Below are positions 7,409 to 14,946 of a stretch of 43,046 nt of DNA, piece by piece. The notes under the pieces were generated by a model. It was not told where the DNA came from, did no database searches, and worked only from the letters and a program-made list of their open reading frames with translations. A program made the position numbers and the translations under genes. The stretch is from a virus. Position 1 is the stretch's first letter; each line of letters opens with the position of its first letter. The stretch spans positions 1 through 43,046 of the IMG/VR virus record IMGVR_UViG_3300039203_000123, one strand, 5' to 3'.

Positions 7409-8803
7409 TTAGAAAGTTGGCTTTGATTTTCCTGTCTCGTCTGTTGCTTTCGCAGCGTCGCGTGTGTACTTGTGCGCGCGGTGAGAGGCCGACTTGAACT
7501 CGTCGATTTCCGAGAGTGCTTTGACCAGGTCTTCCGAGTATTTATTCGAAGCCAGGTTTATATGCACTTTGGAGAAGAACATCGTCAGCGGATCTTTCGG
7601 CAGGTCGTCCATGAAGCGCGCGAGGTTCTTCGCCCAGACCGGGTTGTTGACCAGGTCGGGCTTGTAGTTTGCCACGTAGGCCGCAACGTCGCCGGCGAGC
7701 TTGGAGAGCTGCCCGGCGTCAAGGGCGTCGGACGTACCGTCCTTGGTCTTGGGTACCGCGTCGAAGCCGTCTTCGCCCTCGTCATCGTCAAAGATGTCTC
7801 CGTTCTCGTTGGCCTCGCTGTTCTTGAGCACGAGCGCCATCTCGCCTTTGATCAGCGGCTGGACTTTGTCGTAATCCGAGAGGATCAGAGTCGGCGTGAT
7901 GTGGCGCGATCGGTCCATGATGAAGTTGAGTAGGGCTTTGCCTTCGCCCGTCCCAAAAGCTCCATTGAGCCGGCGGACCTTCTGCGAATACTTGCTCAGA
8001 CGCAGGAGGTTGACCCCGTCTGCCTCCATCCTAGAGAGCTGGCGAGAAAAGCTCTTGTAGATCGCCGGGCAGGCGTACTTCTTCCCGGCGTTCATGTGCG
8101 CCAGGCCCATCACCCGCTCGGGGTTGTTGCGGATATACTCCGCGACAATCGGGTGAGCATCGGGGACAGAGTTCACCAGATAATCGACAAAACTCTTGGC
8201 GTCTGCCTTCATCCCGTAAAGCTCGAAGCGCCGGTTGAGCGCTGCCTCTTTCCCGAAGATGTCTCTGACCGTGTGGGCCTCGGTCGATGGGTTGACCGAG
8301 ACGAAGAACATGGTCCGGTCGGCGGGTAGCTCGAAGTTGGCGATGATCTTCGTGTCGATGATCGTGTGGACATTCTGGATGATGTGGTCTTTCGACCGGT
8401 TCATCTCATCGAAGTGGATCGCGATCGGCCGGCCGTTGGCAATGAAGCTCTCGAGCTTTTTCTTGTAGCGCTTAATGATGTAGAGGTCGACGACACCTGG
8501 CTCGTCTGGCACCTGCCCCGGATAGCCTTGGAGCACGCCTTCGTCAACGTTGGGAGTTCGAATCACGAGGAAGTTGACGTCTTCTTCGGCACACACTGCT
8601 TTCGGGATCGCTGTTTTGCCGCAGCCCGGCTCTCCCATCACCGCAAAGTGCTGCGTGTCCGGGTCAGAGAAATCTGACGTTTTAACGTAATCGCGCAGGA
8701 TCTCTTTGATCTCTCCGGGAGTCAAAAATTCGATCCCGTACTGGTCCTCGAGCTTCTGGTAATGGTCCTCGATGAGCTCGCTCTTCTCTTTGCCTGCCAT
8801 CAT
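7409..8803 (-). CDS. MoxR-type AAA+ ATPase
   Basis: A 464-residue protein; GAGGAG precedes two consecutive ATGs at 8803 and 8800. Walker A is GEPGCGKT (residues 57-64). Walker B is AIHFDEMNR (about 128-136). Sensor 1 is SVNPS (about 168), followed by an arginine-rich segment (LNRRF) fitting an Arg finger or sensor region. The spacing and the DEMNR form match MoxR/RavA-like AAA+ ATPases, which remodel partner proteins, often with a VWA-domain partner; no VWA partner is visible in this window. An acidic linker (DIFDDDEGEDGF) separates the ATPase from a C-terminal helical domain. It is divergent from terL across a 74-bp gap that holds a candidate promoter. In a phage it may act in assembly or maturation. 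Confidence 0.85.
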   Translation of the reverse strand: MMAGKEKSELIEDHYQKLEDQYGIEFLTPGEIKEILRDYVKTSDFSDPDTQHFAVMGEPGCGKTAIPKAVCAEEDVNFLVIRTPNVDEGVLQGYPGQVPDEPGVVDLYIIKRYKKKLESFIANGRPIAIHFDEMNRSKDHIIQNVHTIIDTKIIANFELPADRTMFFVSVNPSTEAHTVRDIFGKEAALNRRFELYGMKADAKSFVDYLVNSVPDAHPIVAEYIRNNPERVMGLAHMNAGKKYACPAIYKSFSRQLSRMEADGVNLLRLSKYSQKVRRLNGAFGTGEGKALLNFIMDRSRHITPTLILSDYDKVQPLIKGEMALVLKNSEANENGDIFDDDEGEDGFDAVPKTKDGTSDALDAGQLSKLAGDVAAYVANYKPDLVNNPVWAKNLARFMDDLPKDPLTMFFSKVHINLASNKYSEDLVKALSEIDEFKSASHRAHKYTRDAAKATDETGKSKPTF

Positions 8804-8812
8804 ATCTCCTCG

Positions 8813-8841
8813 TTGTGGCTACGTTTTTAGACTACTATAAG
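8813..8841 (+). promoter_or_regulatory. Candidate promoter for the terminase gene
   Basis: TTGTGG (8813-8818), a 17-nt spacer and TATAAG (8836-8841) lie 36 nt upstream of the preferred terL start. The -10 is 5/6 of TATAAT, the -35 only 3/6. TATAAG also occurs in the two minus-strand intergenic motifs at 23304 and 30693. Confidence 0.4.
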
Positions 8842-8877
8842 AGGACAAACCAGACTTATCTGACCTTTAGGATTGCC

Positions 8878-10470
8878 ATGCCTTTTGAGATCAAGCGTTC
8901 GCAGCTTGCCGAAAGCTTAATTTATTTGGAAGGCCGTCCCTTCAGTTTGATGGAGTATCAGCCGTTTCAGAGCATCTACGACTGTGGCCATCCGGCAATT
9001 GTCTTAATGACAGGGCGGCAGGTCGGTAAATCAACGTCCCTGGCGAACTTTCTTCTAACCGAGGGAATTTCCGTCCCGCAGTTTCGATGCCTATTTGTCG
9101 GCCCATCCAAAGAACAGACCTCTCGATTTTCGAATACACGGTTTGCAAAAGCATTATTTTTCTCTCCCATGCTCAAGAAGTATTTTGTCACCAACGACAT
9201 GCCCGCCAACAATGTCACGATGAGAATGCTCGCCAACGGCTCTGAGTTTTTCTTCTCCTATGCAAGTGACGACGCAGAAAGAATTCGCGGGATCTCGGCG
9301 GATAGAATCTGCTACGACGAAGTCCAGAGCATGCTTCTGGAGGCCATCGAGCCGGTCGTGCGCGAATGCCTTTCGGCTTCACGCTACAAGTTTAGAATTT
9401 ACTGCGGCACGCCGCTCTCGGCCGAGAACGACATCGAGACCATGCTCTGGCAGAAGTCGACCCAGTGCGAGTGGGTGGTCCCCTGCCAGGAGTGCGGCAC
9501 CAAGAATATTTTGGGCTGGAAGAATATAGGCCCGAAATATTTGATTTGCGGCCGCTGTGAGAAAGGTCCCCTTGACGTCCGGCTAGGCTACTGGCTCACC
9601 ATGCACCCCGAGGAGCGCCTGGCGGGCTTTCGGATCCCCCAGATCGCGCTCCATAGAAACGTGGGGACCCCACAGGCCTACGACGATATTCTGGACAAGC
9701 AAAAAAATTACTCGAAGGCACAATTTAATAACGAAGTCTTGGGAATCTCTGACTCTCTCGGCGCCCGGCTTATCAGCCTAGACATGCTCAAGGCTCTCTG
9801 CAAAGGGTGGCACTTCTGGGACGACGGCGTAAATCCCGAGACCATGGAAGGGGTCACCCAGATCGCCGCCGGGGTCGACTGGGGAGGTCAGTCCCCAACA
9901 AATGTCTCCCGAACTACTTTGGCGATTTGGGGGATTCTCGCCGACGGCCGGCTTAGACTTTTGTACGGCAAGATTTATCCCGCTGGCCATGCTCACCAAG
10001 ATATCAACGACATTGTGCGGATCTGCCGTACCTATCGCGTGGCGATGTTGATTGGCGACGCCGGCGAGGGGATGCTCGCCAACGCCGAGTTGCGGCTGAA
10101 GCTGGGGGACCACATGGTCTACGGGAATAGATACGGCGGGATGGATGGGAAAATTAGGTGGAACAATAATCAGAACGCCCCAGGATACACTTCAGATAAG
10201 ACCATGCTGATCGACCAGATCATGCAGGGGGTTTTCACCAAGCGCTTCGAGCTTCCCCACTGGGAGCAGTTTAAAAATTTCACCGACGACATCATGGCCG
10301 AGTACGAGGAAACCACCCAGCAGGGGCGACGTATTTGGAAACACGCCGCTACCCGTCCAGATGATTTCCTGCACTCGATGGTCTTCGGTTGGCTCGCCGC
10401 AAAGATATTGACCGGCGAGGTCGCCATGTACATGGCCAAAGATACCAGTTCGAAAGAAGGCTTCGACTAA
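8878..10470 (+). CDS. terL: Terminase large subunit (packaging ATPase-nuclease)
   Basis: A 530-residue protein; I choose ATG 8878 because AGGA lies 6 nt upstream. The in-frame GTG at 8815 has no ribosome site and would place the candidate promoter inside the gene. The ATPase domain has Walker A TGRQVGKST (about 45-53) and Walker B RICYDEVQ (Asp147/Glu148), with a coupling segment later. A zinc ribbon (CQECG ... CGRCE, about 220-250) sits between ATPase and nuclease, as in GpA-like terminases. The C-terminal RNase H-like nuclease has AAGVDWGG (first Asp), LIGDAGEG and DDFLHS. It motors DNA into the procapsid and cuts concatemers. No small subunit is recognised here. Confidence 0.93.
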   Translation: MPFEIKRSQLAESLIYLEGRPFSLMEYQPFQSIYDCGHPAIVLMTGRQVGKSTSLANFLLTEGISVPQFRCLFVGPSKEQTSRFSNTRFAKALFFSPMLKKYFVTNDMPANNVTMRMLANGSEFFFSYASDDAERIRGISADRICYDEVQSMLLEAIEPVVRECLSASRYKFRIYCGTPLSAENDIETMLWQKSTQCEWVVPCQECGTKNILGWKNIGPKYLICGRCEKGPLDVRLGYWLTMHPEERLAGFRIPQIALHRNVGTPQAYDDILDKQKNYSKAQFNNEVLGISDSLGARLISLDMLKALCKGWHFWDDGVNPETMEGVTQIAAGVDWGGQSPTNVSRTTLAIWGILADGRLRLLYGKIYPAGHAHQDINDIVRICRTYRVAMLIGDAGEGMLANAELRLKLGDHMVYGNRYGGMDGKIRWNNNQNAPGYTSDKTMLIDQIMQGVFTKRFELPHWEQFKNFTDDIMAEYEETTQQGRRIWKHAATRPDDFLHSMVFGWLAAKILTGEVAMYMAKDTSSKEGFD

Positions 10471-10502
10471 AAGTGCCAATACTTGTGTATGGGAGATAAA
10501 AC

Positions 10503-11016
10503 AGAGTTTGCTCGAGACTTTCGGTTTTCTGTCGCCCGGACTGCATCGGTAGGGGGACCGAAAACCGTCAGTCGAAGGGCAAACTCTATTTTACCGACGC
10601 AGTAGTAACTCGTACTACGGCTGACTATTGGCTTTTTCTCTGTGCTGAAATTCACGAACCAAGGCACGGACGTAGGGAACGGAGTCGTGCGAAGTGGAGT
10701 AAAGCGGCACGGACCGCGATCCAATGAGCAACGAACGTAGTGTACGGAGCGGTGCCGACTGAGTTTTTAGAAAGCTTTTAAAAAACTCAAGACCACAGAG
10801 TGATACGAAATTATGCTTTGATGCTGATGTGGGTTTAAGGCTAGGGACTTTGAGTGCGGGGACCTGGTGGTTGCGCGGGGAAATTGGGAGAACGGTGGGG
10901 CCGAGGGGTCCAGAGGCGCCCCGAGGCTTCTCTCAATTTCCCTCGCAACCGCCTAGACACCGCAGTTAAAGTTCTGCCGCACGCGATATCTCTTTGGATA
11001 TGGCTGACCATCAAAG
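10503..11016 (+). ncRNA. Candidate large structured RNA downstream of terL
   Basis: No convincing gene lies in this stretch, but complementary segments are nested throughout. Domain A: AGAGTTTGC (10503-10511) with GCAAACTCT (10579-10587), enclosing CGGTTTTC (10522-10529) with GAAAACCG (10560-10567); GTAGTA/TACTAC (10602/10613); CGGCAC/GTGCCG (10705/10752); TGAGTTTTT/AAAAACTCA (10760/10781). Domain B: CTTTGATG (10816) with CATCAAAG (11009); 10845-10859 with 10960-10974 (14 of 15 pairs); 10866-10892 with 10928-10953 (25 pairs, one mismatch, one bulge); GGGGC/GCCCC (10897/10918). Several pairs in domain B are G-U on the plus strand and would be A-C on the minus strand, so the plus strand is the likely RNA. 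I do not recognise the family. Exact ends are unknown. Confidence 0.7.
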
Positions 11017-11034
11017 ACTTAAAACGAAGTTGTT

Positions 11035-11151
11035 TTAGCGGCGATAGCCCCAACGCGAGCGTGCAGCGATCTGCGCGATCAGACGGAGGATGGTTTTCGC
11101 CGCTTCTTCACCGTACTTGGCGGTATAGGCCGCCGATCTACTTAAACTCAT
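11035..11151 (-). CDS. Small basic protein, 38 residues
   Basis: A short ORF with an excellent ribosome site (AGGAGAGAACGTC before ATG 11151). The product begins MSLSRSAAYTAKYGEE and ends AARSRWGYRR. The middle (EEAAKTILRLIAQIAAR) is a strongly amphipathic or hydrophobic helix and the C-terminus is Arg-rich. It could bind nucleic acid, membrane or a partner protein; no family is recognised. It stops 18 bp beyond the last helix of the candidate RNA, on the opposite strand. I consider it real mainly because of the ribosome site; conservation would decide. Confidence 0.5.
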   Translation of the reverse strand: MSLSRSAAYTAKYGEEAAKTILRLIAQIAARSRWGYRR

Positions 11152-11214
11152 GACGTTCTCTCCTAGAGGTTGTTTCGGGCGCGTGTACTGGAGTGCGAAG
11201 AAAATTAGGAGGCA

Positions 11215-11321
11215 GCGTCGCACGGGTCGGCTTGGACCTCGAGGGGGTTCATCACCCATCGAGGGACTAGCCGCCCGAGCGTCGCGGACTACAATTTTCG
11301 AGGATCTGTGCTCCTCGAAAA
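11215..11321. other. Hairpin cluster upstream of the 38-codon ORF
   Basis: A long imperfect hairpin (CGGG 11223/CCCG 11274; CGGCT 11228/AGCCG 11269; CCTCGA 11237/TCGAGG 11259; GGG/CCC at the tip) is flanked by direct repeats GCGTCGC (11215-11221 and 11279-11285). Next to it is a perfect 10-bp hairpin TTTTCGAGGA (11295) / TCCTCGAAAA (11312). It may be a structured leader of the minus-strand ORF or a continuation of the RNA region. Strand is undetermined. Confidence 0.45.
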
Positions 11322-11339
11322 GAGCTGACTACACGCTAT

Positions 11340-11579
11340 TTGCTCAATACTGAAATTGATGAAGTAGGGGAGGTGACGGCTCCCCTACGAGTCATTTACT
11401 CGGTGTCCCTAGTAAACAAAAAGACTATTGAGCTTGAACTGAAGTGGCCTGGGAAAGCTGGTCGTGGAGTTCCTACACTGATTTTCGACCTCGGTGAGCT
11501 CTTGACCTCGAGCATCGCGTCTCCGGCGGGTCCCGACGGGGTCGTTTTGTTCTATAACTCTTTGATATTGCCGCGGTAA
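11340..11579 (+). CDS. Doubtful small ORF
   Basis: A 79-codon frame opens at TTG 11340 without a ribosome site; GTG 11372 is the other possible start. The predicted product has a protein-like composition (VIYSVSLVNKKTIELELKWP, TLIFDLGELLTSS) and no known motif. Against it, the 5' part overlaps a perfect hairpin (GTAGGGGA 11364-11371 with TCCCCTAC 11381-11388), suggesting RNA structure instead. Treat as unproven. Confidence 0.22.
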   Translation: MLNTEIDEVGEVTAPLRVIYSVSLVNKKTIELELKWPGKAGRGVPTLIFDLGELLTSSIASPAGPDGVVLFYNSLILPR

Positions 11580-12164
11580 AAAGGTGGGCTGCTTCGGCGG
11601 AGGCACCCCGATGGTGGATCGTGGAGCTCCTTTTCCTCGTCAGGATCGAGATGCTTCTCGAGTGTCGGGTTCTGTGTTTCTTGGGCGGGGGCGTGGGTGG
11701 ACAGCTCTTTGTTGCAAAACTTTCTTGTTGCCCCTCGTTGAACTCGCTACCATCGGCGAGAAGTTTTCCTTCGAGCCTGTGCTTTTTCCGTTCTTCGTGG
11801 GGCCACCAGAGGTCTACGACTAAGAAGTCGTTGTACTTTTGCACTTAGAGTCGCGAATGCGACGTCGCATTCGCGACGCTGCTTGTGTGGTCGGGCAAAG
11901 AGATATAGATAGTTGCTGTAGGTCTTTGAGTCTTGTGGGACTCATGGGACCAGACACTAGAGTGGGATTTTTCCCTCTGTCAGATATTTGAGCGGAGCTT
12001 TGCTTTTGCCACTGCCGTACCTGATGGCCAATCAGGGGTAGGCAGGTGAGAGATCTCCAGACTTCTTCTCACGGAAAGTCTTTTGATCTGGCGGAAGCGA
12101 AGGCGCTCTTCTCTGCTGCCACGCGGGCGATGAACACCCTGGCGCCACAGCATTTTGAATACTC
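11580..12164. other. Gene-poor stretch with palindrome and hairpins
   Basis: No convincing coding frame is seen in these 585 bases. They contain the 28-bp palindrome at 11850-11877, the hairpin CCTGAT/ATCAGG (12020-12036) and a nested hairpin at 12051-12089 (AGATC, AGACTT / AAGTCT, GATCT with a symmetric 3-nt internal loop). The last two could form the 3' end of the minus-strand DNA polymerase transcript, although no U-tract follows. Confidence 0.5.
11850..11877. repeat. Perfect 28-bp palindrome
   Basis: The half-site GTCGCGAATGCGAC is followed immediately by its exact reverse complement, with no spacer. TCGCGA sits at both ends and GACGTC at the centre. It is long enough for a protein-binding site (dimer or tetramer), a cruciform or a resolvase/nuclease target. 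It lies in non-coding DNA between convergent genes. Confidence 0.85.
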
Positions 12165-14936
12165 TTAGAGCTTCCGGATCGCCGTCTTGCACTCACCGTA
12201 GCTCGGGCCGTAGCCCGCCTCGTAGGCGAACGGCACGGGGAGCCAGGTAAACTTCTCAGCGACGCGCTCTTCCAGATATTTGTCCAGGAACGGCTTGACC
12301 AAGGCCCGGTTGGCTTTTGGCGCCGTGAACCCGATCGAGTCATGCACGGTGAAGCGCAGCTTGATGCCGATCTCGCTGGCGTGCTCGTCCATCTCGCAAA
12401 GTTGAGAGAGAACCAGATCGCTGCTCGTAGATTGGATAGGGAAGTTGATAGCCTCTCTGTAAGCTGCATTCTTTTGTTTGAACGAGAAGTGCGATAGCGG
12501 AAACCTCCTGATGCGACCAAAGCGCGTAGCCGTCGAGGCTTTGCTACTCACGTCGCCTTTGATGTTGAACATGTAGAACTTGATAATCGGGTAGCCGTCG
12601 AGGAACTTTTGAATATACCCTTCGCAATCTTCTAAAGTAACCTTGGCTCCTCCTTTTACCAGGTTCTCATGCAGTTTTGGGGCGCCTCCGCCGTAGATCG
12701 TGAGGAACACCATGCTCTTCGCCGTCTGCCGAAAGTTGTCCAGCATGTGGAATCTTTCGGGATCAGTCTTCTCGAATTGCTCGCGCTCTTGGATCTCGTC
12801 GTAGGTGAAGCCGAAAACTTTTGCGGCGACATCGGAGTGAATATTCAGACCGTCGTTTAGGGTCTTGATCAAGCCTTCGTCTTTGGCGTAGGCTGTCAAG
12901 ACCCGGATCTCGGCGCCAGAGTAGTCCGCGTTGTAGAAGTCTTCCGTCTCCGGGTCGTCAGGGATGAAGAGCTTTTTCATGCTCAGACCCAAGATGCCCT
13001 TGGCCGAAATATTCTGCATGTTCGGGTTGGACGACGAGAGCCGCCCGGTCTTCGTGTCGACCAGGTTGTAGCGGCCGTGGATCCGGCCGTCGCCAGCCGA
13101 CCCCACCCGGATCCCCGCCAGGAAGTTGTTCTTGGCAGAGAACGCCTTCCGGTAGATCCCCAGGGGCTTGATGACCGCGTGCTGGCCTGCCAGGGCCTTC
13201 AGCGAGTCTTTCCCGACGCTGATTCCGCCTTTCTTGGTCTTGCTCTCGATCTTGAGCCCGAGTTCTTCGGTCAAAACTTTGATAAGTTGTTTGGTCGAAG
13301 AAATTAGAAACTCGTGGCCGACCGCTGCGAAGATGTCTTTCTCCGAGATGTCCATGAGCTCCTGGAACTTGACCTCGAGCTCGGCCAGGTACTCCATGTT
13401 GACCCGGACGCCCTCGTGCTCCATCTTGCCAAGCACCCGAGCTGACGGCAGCATGACTCGCTTCATGGCGGTCATCATCCGGCCGTCTTCTTTGCGGATC
13501 TCCTCGACTTGCTGGAGCGAGATGCGGCGCGTGCAGTCGGCGTCGATAGCGGCGTAAAGCAACATATCTTCCGAGGGCAACAACTCGAAGTTAAAATTGG
13601 CGTTGTCTTCCTTTTCTTTCTCCGACGCCGTCTTGGCTGCTTTGATCTCGTCTTTCGCGCGTACAAGATCCGCTTTGTAGCACCCGATCGCTTTCGTGAT
13701 CCGAGCCTTCTCGTCCTTCTCGTCCTTGCCTTTGGCGCGCTTGATGGCGTTCCACATCTTGATCGTGCCGATAAGCTGCTTGTGCGCTTCTTTGGCGCTC
13801 TTGAGCCGGTCGGCGGCGTCCGTCTTATGGAACTGCTTCTTGATGTCTTTTTCGTAGTCGGCGAAGTCCGGCACCCGCTCTTCGACGATGGCTTTCAAAC
13901 CATAAAATCCTACTTTGTTTTCGTTGAGCAGGTACTCGCCGAACATCGAGTCCCATTGAATATTTTTGATCTTCAAGCCCATCGCGAGCTCGAGCACCTG
14001 GATATCGTACTTGGTGTTGTGGAGAACTTTAGGGTTCGGGCCTTCGAGAACTTGCTTCAGGAGCGGGATAATTTCCTGCCAGTCTCCCTGCTGATCCCGA
14101 TGGTTCATCAAGAACGAGCACGACTGTCCTTCGCCCCACGCCATCGAAAATGCGATGCACTTGAAGCCCGGTACCCAGGTCTCGAGACCCGTCGTTTCCG
14201 TGTCCATTGAGAGCAGGGTCTCGGCATTCAAATGGTTGTCGATCACATACTGGAGGATCGCTTTCGCTTCAGCGACCGACTTCCCGATCTTGTAATCTTT
14301 GGTGAGCTCCTCGATCGTCTTGGGGGCCGCAAGTGCCCCCAACCCAGCTTTAAAAGCTTTGTTCAGGTCGGCGACGAAAATACTGTACAGACCCATGTTC
14401 TCTTTGCGCAGGAGCGCTCCGGGATTGTAGGTCGGCACGCACAGCACTTCCCGGCCGTTGACTGTGACCGGGAAGATCTTCCCGCGCACGCTGTCAACGC
14501 TCCCCTGAATGCCAAAAGACTTTAGTGCCGCCCCTCCCATGGGGACGACGACCTTGCACTGGCTGACGTCGATCTGCCGATGGACGATCGACTGGCAGTG
14601 CTTGATCGTCTCCGTTTCTTTGCTCTCAACTACACACTGAGCAGCATGAATAAAGTATGGCCTAATATTGCTGTACGCCGGCTTGCTCGTGTAGACCTCG
14701 TCGAAGATGGCACGAAAGAACTGGCCGACCCCATCTCGGAACGCCACGAACTCGTTGTTGGCGATCTCGCTCTTCGGCGGGCCCAGGACGAACGCCACGT
14801 CGGAATGGGGTGAGCCATACCCGCCGCAGCGTCCGTCTGCCTCAAAAGACGGACACGTTTCGCAGTGCTTCGTCTTGCTCAACTGGAAAGTTTTACGAGG
14901 CGCTTCTACTGCGCTTTCTTCGGCTGCTGCTTGCAC
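12165..14936 (-). CDS. Family A DNA polymerase with N-terminal UDG-like Fe-S domain
   Basis: A 923-residue replicative polymerase; I choose GTG 14936 because GGGAGG lies 5 nt upstream, just after the primase gene ends. Residues about 20-200 resemble family 4 uracil-DNA glycosylases and keep a four-Cys set for an Fe-S cluster (C25-x2-C28, C101, C114), but the usual HPSALLR motif reads NPGALLR. The 3'-5' exonuclease follows, with DTETTG (Asp245), HNTKYD and YAAIDADCTR. The polymerase domain has motif A DYSGAEIRVL, motif B RQTAKSMVFLTIYG (with the Phe that discriminates against dideoxynucleotides) and motif C VHDS, where most relatives have VHDE. It synthesises phage DNA with proofreading. SPO1-type phage polymerases have a similar N-terminal fusion. 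Confidence 0.93.
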   Translation of the reverse strand: MQAAAEESAVEAPRKTFQLSKTKHCETCPSFEADGRCGGYGSPHSDVAFVLGPPKSEIANNEFVAFRDGVGQFFRAIFDEVYTSKPAYSNIRPYFIHAAQCVVESKETETIKHCQSIVHRQIDVSQCKVVVPMGGAALKSFGIQGSVDSVRGKIFPVTVNGREVLCVPTYNPGALLRKENMGLYSIFVADLNKAFKAGLGALAAPKTIEELTKDYKIGKSVAEAKAILQYVIDNHLNAETLLSMDTETTGLETWVPGFKCIAFSMAWGEGQSCSFLMNHRDQQGDWQEIIPLLKQVLEGPNPKVLHNTKYDIQVLELAMGLKIKNIQWDSMFGEYLLNENKVGFYGLKAIVEERVPDFADYEKDIKKQFHKTDAADRLKSAKEAHKQLIGTIKMWNAIKRAKGKDEKDEKARITKAIGCYKADLVRAKDEIKAAKTASEKEKEDNANFNFELLPSEDMLLYAAIDADCTRRISLQQVEEIRKEDGRMMTAMKRVMLPSARVLGKMEHEGVRVNMEYLAELEVKFQELMDISEKDIFAAVGHEFLISSTKQLIKVLTEELGLKIESKTKKGGISVGKDSLKALAGQHAVIKPLGIYRKAFSAKNNFLAGIRVGSAGDGRIHGRYNLVDTKTGRLSSSNPNMQNISAKGILGLSMKKLFIPDDPETEDFYNADYSGAEIRVLTAYAKDEGLIKTLNDGLNIHSDVAAKVFGFTYDEIQEREQFEKTDPERFHMLDNFRQTAKSMVFLTIYGGGAPKLHENLVKGGAKVTLEDCEGYIQKFLDGYPIIKFYMFNIKGDVSSKASTATRFGRIRRFPLSHFSFKQKNAAYREAINFPIQSTSSDLVLSQLCEMDEHASEIGIKLRFTVHDSIGFTAPKANRALVKPFLDKYLEERVAEKFTWLPVPFAYEAGYGPSYGECKTAIRKL

Positions 14937-14946
14937 GTTTACCTCC

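Noticed and set aside
8815-8877. Earlier GTG start for terL.
   Set aside because: It has no ribosome site and would cover the candidate promoter; ATG 8878 has AGGA at good spacing.
11473-11844. Minus-strand frame of 123 codons in the gene-poor stretch.
   Set aside because: The first 45 residues look protein-like, but there is no ribosome site, the rest is Arg/Ser/Pro-rich, and it overlaps structured sequence.
10503-12164. tmRNA, RNase P RNA, 6S RNA or group I intron in the gene-poor stretch.
   Set aside because: None of the diagnostic segments (tmRNA tag/tRNA-like end, RNase P core sequences, group I P7/P3 core) could be found.
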